This document shows, piece by piece, positions 9,058-17,693 of a stretch of 64,000 nucleotides of DNA. A program made the position numbers and the translations under genes. How positions within the stretch are numbered: the stretch's first letter is position 1; each line of letters starts with the position of its first letter. The stretch comes from Alteromonas australica (GTDB lineage: Bacteria; Pseudomonadota; Gammaproteobacteria; Enterobacterales; Alteromonadaceae), in contig NZ_CP008849.1 of NCBI RefSeq assembly GCF_000730385.1, positions 3,286,001 through 3,350,000 on the forward strand. Direction: 5' to 3'. The notes under the pieces are model-generated. The model did not search any database, had not been told where the DNA came from, and worked only from the letters and a program-made list of their open reading frames with translations.

Positions 9058-9960
9058 GTGGAGACCATCATCATTTTGTCCGCTTTTCAGCCCCAATTGC
9101 CCTCCCCCCTTATCCCCTTTACCCCGCCTTGGGAAGGTGCTTCAAACGTCACTATGATGGTTAAACGCGATGACGCTATACACCCTGTGGTTTCTGGCAA
9201 TAAGTGGCGAAAACTAAAATACACGATTGAAAATCTCCCACCTACGGTTGAAAGCATTGTGAGTTTCGGCGGAGGTTTTTCCAATCACCTGCATGCTCTC
9301 GGCTTTGTCTGTCATACGTTAGGCCTACCTTTTCATGCCATCGTCAGAGGCAACTATGAAGGGAATGAGTCGCCCATGTTAAATGACTTACTACACTGGC
9401 ACGCAAACCTGCACTATGTGAATAAGGACACCTACCAAAAACGTCATGAAAAAAGGTATTTAGCCCAGTTGAATGCACAATTTCCTAACTGTCTTATTGT
9501 GCCTGAAGGCGGAAGTCAATCTGATGCGCTGTTTGGTCTATCGGAACTCATTGATGAAATAGACCATCCCTTCGATACCATTATCGCCCCTGTTGCTAGT
9601 GGCGCCACACTCGCAGGAATCGTCAAGGGACTTGCCCCTACTCAACACGCGCTGGGGATTGGTGTATTAAAAGGCGAAGGGTATTTGGAGTCTTTGGTGT
9701 CACAGTTTTTAGACCATGAAATGAATTGGCGCATTACCCATGACTTTCATTGCGGAGGCTACGCAAAGCAACCCCGGTATCTCAAGACATTTTGTGCGCA
9801 ATTCAATACGAGTATGCCCTTTGCCATTGAGCCTGTTTATTCTGGCAAAGTGTTTTATGCGCTACAACAGTTATTACGGGAAGGGGCCTTTAGGAAGGGG
9901 GAGCGCATTGTGATTTTGCACACAGGAGGCTTGCAAGGCGCCCGACCCAAAGGCAACTGA
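9058..9960 (+). CDS. PLP-dependent ACC deaminase/D-cysteine desulfhydrase family enzyme
   Basis: A 300-residue fold-type II PLP enzyme. The cofactor lysine is in VVSGNKWRKL and the phosphate-binding loop is further on in PVASGATLAG. SFGGGFSNHLHALGF matches the substrate loop of the D-cysteine desulfhydrase/ACC deaminase group. The true substrate cannot be told from sequence. The GTG at 9058 has no good ribosome binding site; a TTG at 9076, 12 bp after GGAG, is an alternative that would drop six residues. Confidence 0.8.
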   Translation: METIIILSAFQPQLPSPLIPFTPPWEGASNVTMMVKRDDAIHPVVSGNKWRKLKYTIENLPPTVESIVSFGGGFSNHLHALGFVCHTLGLPFHAIVRGNYEGNESPMLNDLLHWHANLHYVNKDTYQKRHEKRYLAQLNAQFPNCLIVPEGGSQSDALFGLSELIDEIDHPFDTIIAPVASGATLAGIVKGLAPTQHALGIGVLKGEGYLESLVSQFLDHEMNWRITHDFHCGGYAKQPRYLKTFCAQFNTSMPFAIEPVYSGKVFYALQQLLREGAFRKGERIVILHTGGLQGARPKGN

Positions 9961-10086
9961 TCTTCTCCGCCTCTGCATTCGTTTAACCTAATATCAAGAC
10001 TATTGATTAATATTTAAACGAATCATAACAGGGTATGATTATTTTGACGTTTATTGAAACGTCCTACTGTCAAAAAGGAGACAAAT

Positions 10087-10497
10087 ATGATTGAAGGGCC
10101 TGTCACACTGCCAACGCCACTAACCATATTAGTCTCTCGCGCGTTAAACTTGTGCGAGTTAATCTTGTTAAACAACCAAGCCTTCTATCCGTTTGCCGCC
10201 ATCTACGAAAATGGCAAGGTAGGCTGCTTATTCACTGACGAAAACGAAGAGCGTACGAATGAAAGCCAACTGATAGAGCAATTGCAATGGCGAATTATCG
10301 ACACCACCACAGATTCCAATAGCTATAGCATACTGGTTTACGCAGCCACCGTTCAAACGCGGAAGAACAAATCGATGGATGCTATCGCCATCAATACCGC
10401 CAGCCCAAACGATGAAGAAGGTTTGCTTCTTTACCCGTATTATCGTGTAGGCGAAAAGATCGTTATATCTCCCCCTATCAGCACAAAATCCGAATAA
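10087..10497 (+). CDS. Uncharacterised 136-residue protein
   Basis: The start is fixed by AAGGAG five to ten bases before the ATG at 10087; an upstream in-frame TTG at 10054 lacks such a site. The protein is soluble, has no signal peptide or transmembrane segment, and alternates strand-like stretches (FYPFAAIYENGKVGCLF, WRIIDTTTDSNSYSILVYAATVQ). I do not recognise the family. It stands alone between the PLP enzyme and the polyamine genes. Confidence 0.7.
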   Translation: MIEGPVTLPTPLTILVSRALNLCELILLNNQAFYPFAAIYENGKVGCLFTDENEERTNESQLIEQLQWRIIDTTTDSNSYSILVYAATVQTRKNKSMDAIAINTASPNDEEGLLLYPYYRVGEKIVISPPISTKSE

Positions 10498-10642
10498 ACC
10501 ACCTCCGCAACCCAAGAGTTGGTTTTTGTTGTTATCACGATTAAAATTTTTATCTCTACCATTGCTGTCTTTGCTTGCCAATTTGGTTCGGTCTGCTAGC
10601 ATTCAGCGCAAATTCATTACGCTTAATTAGGGAAACATTATT

Positions 10643-11845
10643 ATGTCTCGCGTTCTCATTATTGGTGCTGGCGGTGTCGCCTCTGTTACTGTCAAAAAAT
10701 GCGCCCGCTTACCTGCGCATTTCGACGAAATTTACTTAGCCAGCCGCACGGTATCTAAGTGTGAAGCTTTACAGAAAGAAGTGGGTGAAGATCGCGTAAA
10801 AGGCGTATTTGCGCTTGATGCTGACAATGCAAAAGAAGTGGAAGCGCTCATCAATGATGTTAAGCCTGACCTCGTTATCAATTTGGCATTGCCTTATCAA
10901 GACCTTCCCATTATGGATGCCTGTCTCGCCACTGGCACAGACTACCTTGATACCGCCAATTACGAACCCAAAGACGAAGCTAAATTTGAATACTCTTGGC
11001 AATGGGCGTATCAGGATAAGTTTAAAGACGCTGGTATTATGGCGCTGTTAGGCAGTGGCTTCGATCCTGGTGTGACGAACGTTTATACCGCGTATGCTGC
11101 AAAACATTATTTTGACGAAGTGCACTACCTTGATATTGTGGATTGCAACGGTGGTGATCACGGTCAGGCCTTTGCCACTAACTTCAACCCAGAAATCAAC
11201 ATCCGTGAAATTACCCAACGTGGTCGTTTTTGGGAAAATGGTGAATGGAAGGAAACCGACCCGCTCAGCGTTAGAGAAGATTTGGACTATCAAAATATCG
11301 GCGTACGTGCGTCTTATTTAATGTTCCATGAAGAGCTGGAATCTTTGGTGAAACATTTCCCAACATTGAAACGCGCGCGTTTTTGGATGACATTTGGTGA
11401 TGCTTACCTAACACACCTTCGCGTGCTAGAAGGCGTAGGTATGACCAGCATCGAGCCGGTTGAATTTCAGGGCCAAAAAATCGTTCCTCTTGAATTCCTA
11501 AAAGCTGTGTTGCCTAACCCAGGCTCACTTGCTGAAGGTTACACAGGAATGACATGTATAGGCACCTACATTACCGGTATTAAAGACGGTAAAGAGAAAA
11601 CCATCTTCATTTATAACAACTGCGATCATGCGAAGTGCAATGATGAAGTAGGTGCACAAGCGGTATCTTACACCACAGGTGTGCCTGCCATGATTGGAGC
11701 GGCGCTTATGCTCAATGGTACATGGAAGCAGCCAGGCGTTTGGAACATGGAGCAATTCGATCCAGACCCGTTCATGGAAATGCTTAACGAACATGGCTTG
11801 CCATGGCACGTCATTGAATGTGAAGAAAGCCCATTTAAAAAATAG
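10643..11845 (+). CDS. Carboxynorspermidine (carboxyspermidine) dehydrogenase
   Basis: A 400-residue member of the saccharopine dehydrogenase family. The N-terminal VLIIGAGGVASVTVKKCA is the NADP-binding Rossmann motif, and LLGSGFDPGVTNVYTAYAAKHYFDEV is the family core. The enzyme condenses aspartate semialdehyde with putrescine or diaminopropane and reduces the imine to carboxyspermidine or carboxynorspermidine. AGGGAAAC precedes the ATG. It is followed after 12 bp by the matching decarboxylase, which makes the call secure. This route replaces the AdoMet-dependent SpeD/SpeE route. Confidence 0.92.
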   Translation: MSRVLIIGAGGVASVTVKKCARLPAHFDEIYLASRTVSKCEALQKEVGEDRVKGVFALDADNAKEVEALINDVKPDLVINLALPYQDLPIMDACLATGTDYLDTANYEPKDEAKFEYSWQWAYQDKFKDAGIMALLGSGFDPGVTNVYTAYAAKHYFDEVHYLDIVDCNGGDHGQAFATNFNPEINIREITQRGRFWENGEWKETDPLSVREDLDYQNIGVRASYLMFHEELESLVKHFPTLKRARFWMTFGDAYLTHLRVLEGVGMTSIEPVEFQGQKIVPLEFLKAVLPNPGSLAEGYTGMTCIGTYITGIKDGKEKTIFIYNNCDHAKCNDEVGAQAVSYTTGVPAMIGAALMLNGTWKQPGVWNMEQFDPDPFMEMLNEHGLPWHVIECEESPFKK

Positions 11846-11857
11846 GGTCACGCTTTA

Positions 11858-13003
11858 GTGGAGCAACCTAAGTTGACAGATTTAACAAATCGAACAGATA
11901 TTCCTTCTCCTTGCTATGTTCTAGAAGAAGCCAAACTTATCAAGAATTTAACCTTGATGAAACGCGTCCAAGACGAATCTGGCGCGCGCATTATTTTAGC
12001 GCTCAAAGGGTTCTCTATGTGGTCGTGCTTCGACATTATCAAAGACTATTTGCAAGGCGCTACCGCAAGCTCGGTATGGGAAGCTAAGTTGGCCGCAGAA
12101 ATGGGCAAAGAAGTTCATGCTTATTCACCCGCCTATAAAAAGGCAGATGCCGAAGCGTTAGCGGGGTTGGTTCATCATTTGTCGTTTAATAGTTTGTCTC
12201 AGTGGCAGCAGCATAAAGAGACGCTTGCGAATGTTTCTTTGGGTTTACGTATTAACCCGGAACATCAGGAAGCTGACACCCCTCTTTACGATCCAGCAGC
12301 GCCAGGTTCACGCTTAGGTATCCGCGCCATAGAGCTTGAGGGTGAAGACCTTTCGGAAATTGAAGGCTTTCACTGCCACAACTTGTGTGAGTGTGATTCT
12401 TTCGCCACCGAACGAACATTGCGAGCCATTGAGGCTCGCTTTGGCAAGTGGTTGCCCGAACTAAAGTGGCTAAACCTGGGTGGCGGGCATCTAATGACCA
12501 GTGAAGACTACGATGTTGTCCACCTCATTAACACCCTCAAAGACTTTAAGCAGCGTTACCCTAATTTGGATGTTATTTTAGAGCCGGGCTCCGCTGTGGC
12601 CTGGCAAACTGGCCCGCTTATTTCAGAAGTGGTAGATGTGGTGAACAATGATGGCGATATCGCTATTTTAGATATTTCTGCCACTGCCCATATGCCTGAT
12701 GTGTTGGAAATGCCGTATCGGCCTACCGTGTTGCACGGAAGTTTTCCTGGCGAAAAAGCCTACGACGTCAAGTTAGGGGGTAACTCGTGTTTAGCTGGAG
12801 ACGTCATCGATAGTTATTCTTTTGATGCGCCATTAAAACCCGGTCAGCGTGTTCAATTTGAAGACATGATGCACTACACCATGGTAAAAACCACTTTTTT
12901 CAATGGCGTAGAGCACCCAGCGATTGGCATATTGCGCGCTAATGGCGAGTTTGAGCTGGTAAGAGAATTCGATTATAGCGACTTCAAAGGTCGTTTATCG
13001 TAA
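11858..13003 (+). CDS. nspC: Carboxynorspermidine decarboxylase
   Basis: A 381-residue fold-type III PLP decarboxylase, related to diaminopimelate decarboxylase. LALKGFSMWSCF holds the PLP lysine. HCHNLCECDSF, LNLGGGHLM and LEPGSAVAW bind the cofactor phosphate and substrate. It releases CO2 from carboxyspermidine or carboxynorspermidine to give the triamine, which feeds polyamine pools and biofilm signalling in Vibrio relatives. The start is GTG, 12 bp after the dehydrogenase. Confidence 0.93.
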   Translation: MEQPKLTDLTNRTDIPSPCYVLEEAKLIKNLTLMKRVQDESGARIILALKGFSMWSCFDIIKDYLQGATASSVWEAKLAAEMGKEVHAYSPAYKKADAEALAGLVHHLSFNSLSQWQQHKETLANVSLGLRINPEHQEADTPLYDPAAPGSRLGIRAIELEGEDLSEIEGFHCHNLCECDSFATERTLRAIEARFGKWLPELKWLNLGGGHLMTSEDYDVVHLINTLKDFKQRYPNLDVILEPGSAVAWQTGPLISEVVDVVNNDGDIAILDISATAHMPDVLEMPYRPTVLHGSFPGEKAYDVKLGGNSCLAGDVIDSYSFDAPLKPGQRVQFEDMMHYTMVKTTFFNGVEHPAIGILRANGEFELVREFDYSDFKGRLS

Positions 13004-13012
13004 ATCATTAAA

Positions 13013-13048
13013 CACCATGCTACTCATCTTGTGATGTGTAGCATGGTG
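13013..13048. terminator. Hairpin between convergent genes (likely terminator)
   Basis: CACCATGCTAC at 13013-13023 and GTAGCATGGTG at 13038-13048 form a perfect 11-bp stem with a 14-nt loop. It lies right after nspC and right after the convergent 88-residue gene. On the minus strand it is followed by TTTAATG; there is no strong T-run on the plus strand, so termination would be weak or bidirectional. Confidence 0.5.
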
Positions 13049-13057
13049 CTAACAACG

Positions 13058-13324
13058 CTAAATAACGCCACGGCCGCTAACTGCTCCCTCACTGCCCACT
13101 TGGCCTTCGGCAATCACCGTATCATCCAGATAGAGTTTAAAGGCCGTTTTATTCGGGGCCGTTATATTGTATTTGAACCCGTATATTTCTTCTTCTCGCA
13201 AACGAACCGTGGTTTCTTTAGACGGAGAAATAAGATCGTATACACCTGTATCTGCAGTTTGGCTGAACACATCGACCAACCAATTGCCTTGGGCTATCTC
13301 AATTTTCAATATACTGTCTTTCAT
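13058..13324 (-). CDS. Uncharacterised 88-residue protein
   Basis: The ATG at 13324 is preceded by AAGGAG at the right distance. A start eight codons further upstream is possible but has no such site. The product is a small beta-rich protein without signal peptide or membrane segment (WLVDVFSQTADTGVYDLIS, YGFKYNITAPNKTAFKLYLDDTVIAEGQ). It lies 116 bp downstream of the propeller-type diguanylate cyclase on the same strand, but no functional link is visible. Family not recognised. Confidence 0.65.
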   Translation of the reverse strand: MKDSILKIEIAQGNWLVDVFSQTADTGVYDLISPSKETTVRLREEEIYGFKYNITAPNKTAFKLYLDDTVIAEGQVGSEGAVSGRGVI

Positions 13325-13440
13325 TGGTCTTCTCCTTTTTGCTGGCAAAGAAACTGATCATTACGATCCTAGTACCTTTGCCAACCCATTCAGGATCGCC
13401 AAATCATTCGCCATAAGGTATGAGTCACTCATAATGCCGC

Positions 13441-16400
13441 TTAATCTAAATCGTTGTGGGTCACTAACCATACTTGCCGTAATACAGTACCATTCGCGTT
13501 ACTGCTTAGTGACAGCGCACTTAACGGCGGCAATTCGCAACTGCTTGGTATAGGCGGTTTGTAGGTATTAGCCACGGATACGTCTACCCACACGTCGCGT
13601 CCCACCGCTTTTCCAGTATATAAGGCCTTGTCCGCAAGCGTAATGGTTTCAAGCCAAGACCATTGATTCGGAAACGCTGGGCACAGTGGGAAGGGCACGC
13701 TCCCCAGGGTACAAGTAACATGAATAGGGTCGCCATTTTCAATGGGCACTGGCACAGAAGAGATGGAGTTTTGAATACTGGCCGCCATCGTCGCACTGCG
13801 CTCTCTAGAAGAATGCCGCACCACTAAAAGGAATTCCTCGCCACCCCAACGCACCACATAGTCATCTTCACGTGCCACATCGCTCAAGCGTTTTGCTACC
13901 TCTATAAGGATTTGATCGCCCACGTGATGACCATACACATCGTTCACCTTTTTAAAGTGATCGATATCAATAAGGAAAAACAGTATGTCACTGCCCTCAA
14001 TGGCTGTGGCTGAGTGCGACTTTTCGTAATCCGCTATCGCCTTGTTACCATCTTTTTCCATTGCCGATTCAGTGAAGCGTCTGTTATACACTTGGGTGAG
14101 CGGGTCGGTATGACTTGCTTTAAGCAGAGCATCACTTTTCTCTTTCAATTTTTCAGAGGTGGCCTCTAAGCTTTCCGTTCTAAGCCTAACTTGCTCCAGC
14201 AAGTACGCTTCTCGCTGCTTTAATCGGCGAGTTCGCAAGGCAATAAGCAGAGCGATTGCACTGAGAGCAAGGACCACATAAACAAGTTTTGCCCACAACG
14301 TTTGATACCAATATGGTGAAACCACCACATTACTCGCCGTTGATGGAGACCATTGAGACCATAGCGTGGGTCTGTTCTGGACAATAAATTGATAGTCACC
14401 AGGAGGAATCTGGGTATAGCTTGCAATTCGATTATGCTGCTCAGAATAATTCCAGTCGTTCTCTAGTCCCTTCAACATGTAGCGATATTGTGACGTTGCG
14501 GCGTGAAAGTAATCTAAATTTGTAAAGTGAATGCGAAGCTTATTATCATTGGCGGGTACGTGTATTGGCGTACTTTCACTTTGGCCTAGCAGCGGGTGGC
14601 TCAATACGCGCTCTCCCACCTGCGTAGAGGCGAACACCACAGGGTGAATAGTGTCAGTTTCGTCAAATTTGTGGGTGTCGATGAGGGTAACGCCACCACT
14701 GCCACCCATGAGCAACATGCCATCGTCTCGTATCGCAGACGCGCCGCGATAATAGGGGGCAAACAAACGTTTATCTTTTCCCTGTATGGCTCTTGCATGG
14801 GACTGCCCTGCCTCGATAACACTGATCCCATCGCGGCTGCCTACCCAAATTCGCCCATAGCTATCTGCTTGAAGGCTTCTTACTACATTGTCGGTAAGCC
14901 CGTTTAAATGATTGAAATGAACCGCTGGGGCGCTAGGGTTGGCTAAATCGATGCCAATCAGCCCTTCGCCTTCGGTAGCCACCCATAGCTGGTTATTTCC
15001 ATCAACTAAGAGATCTGAAATAAACCCAACTCTGACCTCTTTATTTTTCGTTTCAACGTGGGTAAGTTGTCGAATCAACCCACCTTGAATGTCTATCCAA
15101 TTCAGCCCATTCCACGTGCCCACCACCAAGTTACCATTGCGCAACCTCACCAACGCAGAAATGCGTCTATCTGTTAACGTATCGGCAATGTGATTTTCAT
15201 TACTTAACTCGCCTGTTTTCGACCTTGTGAATTTCCAAAGTCCATCGGTGCCACCAGCAAAAAAGGTTTTTTGATCAACAACTAACAACGTACCTGTATA
15301 CGCGTTACTATCACGCACTTGCAAAGAAAGCTTAGATAACTCCCCTTCGTGATACTGGTAAATGCCCCAATTACTGCCTATTAATGCCCCTCGATGTGGT
15401 GTAATGGCGATGGCTTCAATCGCTCCTACCGGCAATGCATTTGGGTTTTCTACGGATTGCACAGGAATATGTTCGTTAATTCCCCTATCGGGGTGAGCAA
15501 TATCCACCCCATTTTTGGCTAGCCCCAACCATACTTTGTTGGTTTCAGTGGCGATTGCTTTTACGTGCTGATCACTGATGCCGTTAACAGCGCCTATATC
15601 ACCGTAAATACTCTTTATACTTTCTTGCTGAGGATTAAATAAGCTGGCGCCGTTGCTAGTCGCAATCCAGAGATAGCCCTTAGGAGAAACATAGATTTGC
15701 CATATTTCGTCATTAATCACACTTTCTGCGTACAATCGATTGTGTGTTATGCGCTTTACCTCACCTGAGTTAAGGGAATAACTAAGTATTCCTTGCCCAA
15801 AGGTGCCTATCCAAATCTGTGTTTCACTCACTTGGGCAATATCAAAAATCCATTCTCCGTTAAACAGAGGAAGCGACACTTTGGCAACACGACCATCAGA
15901 AGCTATGTGAAATAGCCCATCTCGTGGCGTGCCAAACCAAAGTTCACCGTTTGACACCAATCCGAGGGTGGAGATTCGCTGAGAGTGAGGCAGATGATGA
16001 GATAAGTCTACCGCTTTAAAGTCATTCGCATCGTGCGCTTTAACGTAAAGACCATCACTGGACGCAACCCAAGTTCGATTTTCTTCATCCACCACCATAT
16101 CAAAAATACGCAGCTCGGCCGTTTTATTCGGGTTCACTAAAGAAAAGGTTTCCAGCGCAGACGTGTCGGTGTCTAGTCGGCTGATGCCGTTGCTATGCGT
16201 AAACCACACACTGTGTAATGAAGGCGAATAAATAGCATAAGAAATAGACGTGAGCGCGTTAGGAAGATGTAGGGAGTGAGCTTCACGTGAAAGCGGATTA
16301 AATTGCACCAGGCCAGATGAGGTAACTAACAAAAATTGGCGCTGGATATACGTCGAAATACTGTGCACAGACACGGTTTTTCCGTTTACCTTCACAGGCA

Positions 16401-16644
16401 CGGCTGTGAAGGAACTGCCATCGTATCGGTACATTCCGTTTTGAGTGAGAAACCAACTAAAACCAAGAGCATCTTCTTCAATTGCGGTGATTTTCCCGAA
16501 AGGAAGCCCTTGCTGATGGCCAAAGTTAGTGAAGGTCTCATGGTGCCAAGACCACTGAGATTCAGCGCTGCCATAGCCTATGAAGCTAAAAAATAAAAAG
16601 GCAGCAAATACAATTGCTGATAAAGGCTTTGCAAAGTAGTACAT
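13441..16644 (-). CDS. Beta-propeller sensor diguanylate cyclase (Reg_prop-Y_Y_Y-TM-GGDEF)
   Basis: A 1067-residue membrane protein. The order is: signal peptide (to about residue 28), a periplasmic region to about 660 with many propeller repeats of the form LWFGTPRDGLF, IWIGTFGQGIL, LWIATSNGASLF, LWVATEGEGLIGID and IWVGSRDGISV, a Y_Y_Y domain at about 700-775, one TM at about 786-804, a coiled coil, then a GGDEF domain. The active site WGGEEF is intact, and RxxD (REDD) five residues upstream is the product-inhibition site. It should make c-di-GMP in response to a periplasmic ligand. The ATG at 16644 was chosen; a TTG two codons upstream is the other option. Confidence 0.9.
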   Translation of the reverse strand: MYYFAKPLSAIVFAAFLFFSFIGYGSAESQWSWHHETFTNFGHQQGLPFGKITAIEEDALGFSWFLTQNGMYRYDGSSFTAVPVKVNGKTVSVHSISTYIQRQFLLVTSSGLVQFNPLSREAHSLHLPNALTSISYAIYSPSLHSVWFTHSNGISRLDTDTSALETFSLVNPNKTAELRIFDMVVDEENRTWVASSDGLYVKAHDANDFKAVDLSHHLPHSQRISTLGLVSNGELWFGTPRDGLFHIASDGRVAKVSLPLFNGEWIFDIAQVSETQIWIGTFGQGILSYSLNSGEVKRITHNRLYAESVINDEIWQIYVSPKGYLWIATSNGASLFNPQQESIKSIYGDIGAVNGISDQHVKAIATETNKVWLGLAKNGVDIAHPDRGINEHIPVQSVENPNALPVGAIEAIAITPHRGALIGSNWGIYQYHEGELSKLSLQVRDSNAYTGTLLVVDQKTFFAGGTDGLWKFTRSKTGELSNENHIADTLTDRRISALVRLRNGNLVVGTWNGLNWIDIQGGLIRQLTHVETKNKEVRVGFISDLLVDGNNQLWVATEGEGLIGIDLANPSAPAVHFNHLNGLTDNVVRSLQADSYGRIWVGSRDGISVIEAGQSHARAIQGKDKRLFAPYYRGASAIRDDGMLLMGGSGGVTLIDTHKFDETDTIHPVVFASTQVGERVLSHPLLGQSESTPIHVPANDNKLRIHFTNLDYFHAATSQYRYMLKGLENDWNYSEQHNRIASYTQIPPGDYQFIVQNRPTLWSQWSPSTASNVVVSPYWYQTLWAKLVYVVLALSAIALLIALRTRRLKQREAYLLEQVRLRTESLEATSEKLKEKSDALLKASHTDPLTQVYNRRFTESAMEKDGNKAIADYEKSHSATAIEGSDILFFLIDIDHFKKVNDVYGHHVGDQILIEVAKRLSDVAREDDYVVRWGGEEFLLVVRHSSRERSATMAASIQNSISSVPVPIENGDPIHVTCTLGSVPFPLCPAFPNQWSWLETITLADKALYTGKAVGRDVWVDVSVANTYKPPIPSSCELPPLSALSLSSNANGTVLRQVWLVTHNDLD

Positions 16645-16723
16645 AGGCAAAGAGCGACACGCCGCGTTGTTATTATAATTAATGGAGATAACAATGAATG
16701 CTATCGCCTTACCTATCGCTTAG

Positions 16724-17563
16724 CTACTCTTTTTTAATGCCAAGCCCCGCTTGGTAAAGCGCATTTTTCTTTAGTTGATAGTGTTCGGCCACTACCGCGG
16801 CAGCTTTTTTAAGGGGCATGTGTTCGCACAAACGCTCAAGTAACGCCATGGCTTCTGGAGGAATAGCGGTTAAATCCACCTGCGCGGGGGAAATCATGAC
16901 CACAAACTCCCCTTTTTGATGCGCGGCATCCGCGTGTAAGTAGGCCATAACATCGTCGGCAGTGCCGCTGACGTAGGTTTCAAACGTTTTACTGATTTCT
17001 TTAGCGATAACAATATGCCTGTTCCCCAGCACCCTGGCGATATCGCTCACGGTTGACACGATTCGTCTAGGCGCTTCGTAAAACACACTTGTACACGTTC
17101 GCCCTTTAAGCTGAGACAACAGGTTATCTTTAGCTTGCGCTTTTACAGGTAAAAAACCTTCAAAAATAAATCTGTCGGTGGGCAGGCCAGAAGCGCTTAG
17201 CGCTGTAATGGCAGCACATGGGCCCGGCAACGCGATAACAGGAATTCCCTCTTCACGGCATTTCCTCACCAAGATAAAACCAGGATCGCTGATTAATGGT
17301 GTACCCGCATCACTGATTAACGCCACAGACTCACCGTCTTTTAATCTATGACAAAGCATCGCCGTGCGCTTATCTTCATTATGATCGTGAAGGGACAAGG
17401 TTCGTGTGGGTATGCTGAAGTGTTGTAACAATCTGGCACTATGACGGGTGTCTTCCGCCGCAATCCAATCAACACTGTTTAGAACCTCAATAGCGCGAGC
17501 GCTTATGTCGTCAAGGTTGCCTATGGGCGTTGGCACGATAAATAAAGTTGCAAAATCTGTCAT
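16724..17563 (-). CDS. rsmI: 16S rRNA C1402 ribose 2'-O-methyltransferase
   Basis: A 279-residue SAM-dependent methyltransferase of the tetrapyrrole-methylase fold. IVPTPIGNLDDISARAIEVL at the N-terminus and AEDTRHSARLLQHF are the RsmI signatures, followed by ALISDAGTPLISDPGF and ALPGPCAAITAL, which bind SAM. It modifies C1402 in the decoding centre. It is divergent from lpoA across about 130 bp, the same arrangement as in E. coli. Confidence 0.95.
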   Translation of the reverse strand: MTDFATLFIVPTPIGNLDDISARAIEVLNSVDWIAAEDTRHSARLLQHFSIPTRTLSLHDHNEDKRTAMLCHRLKDGESVALISDAGTPLISDPGFILVRKCREEGIPVIALPGPCAAITALSASGLPTDRFIFEGFLPVKAQAKDNLLSQLKGRTCTSVFYEAPRRIVSTVSDIARVLGNRHIVIAKEISKTFETYVSGTADDVMAYLHADAAHQKGEFVVMISPAQVDLTAIPPEAMALLERLCEHMPLKKAAAVVAEHYQLKKNALYQAGLGIKKE

Positions 17564-17693
17564 AAAAACGGTCGAATTTTTTAAATATTAACGAAAGTGT
17601 ACCACGCCATTAGGCCAGTTTATGATTGCAAACGTAGATTTTCATTGTGGTTAAGATAAACTTGCTGCTTAACGTAGTAAAAGGAATGGAACT

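Noticed and set aside
10498..10535. Possible terminator AACCCAAGAGTTGGTTTTTG
   Set aside because: Stem of about 4 bp only.
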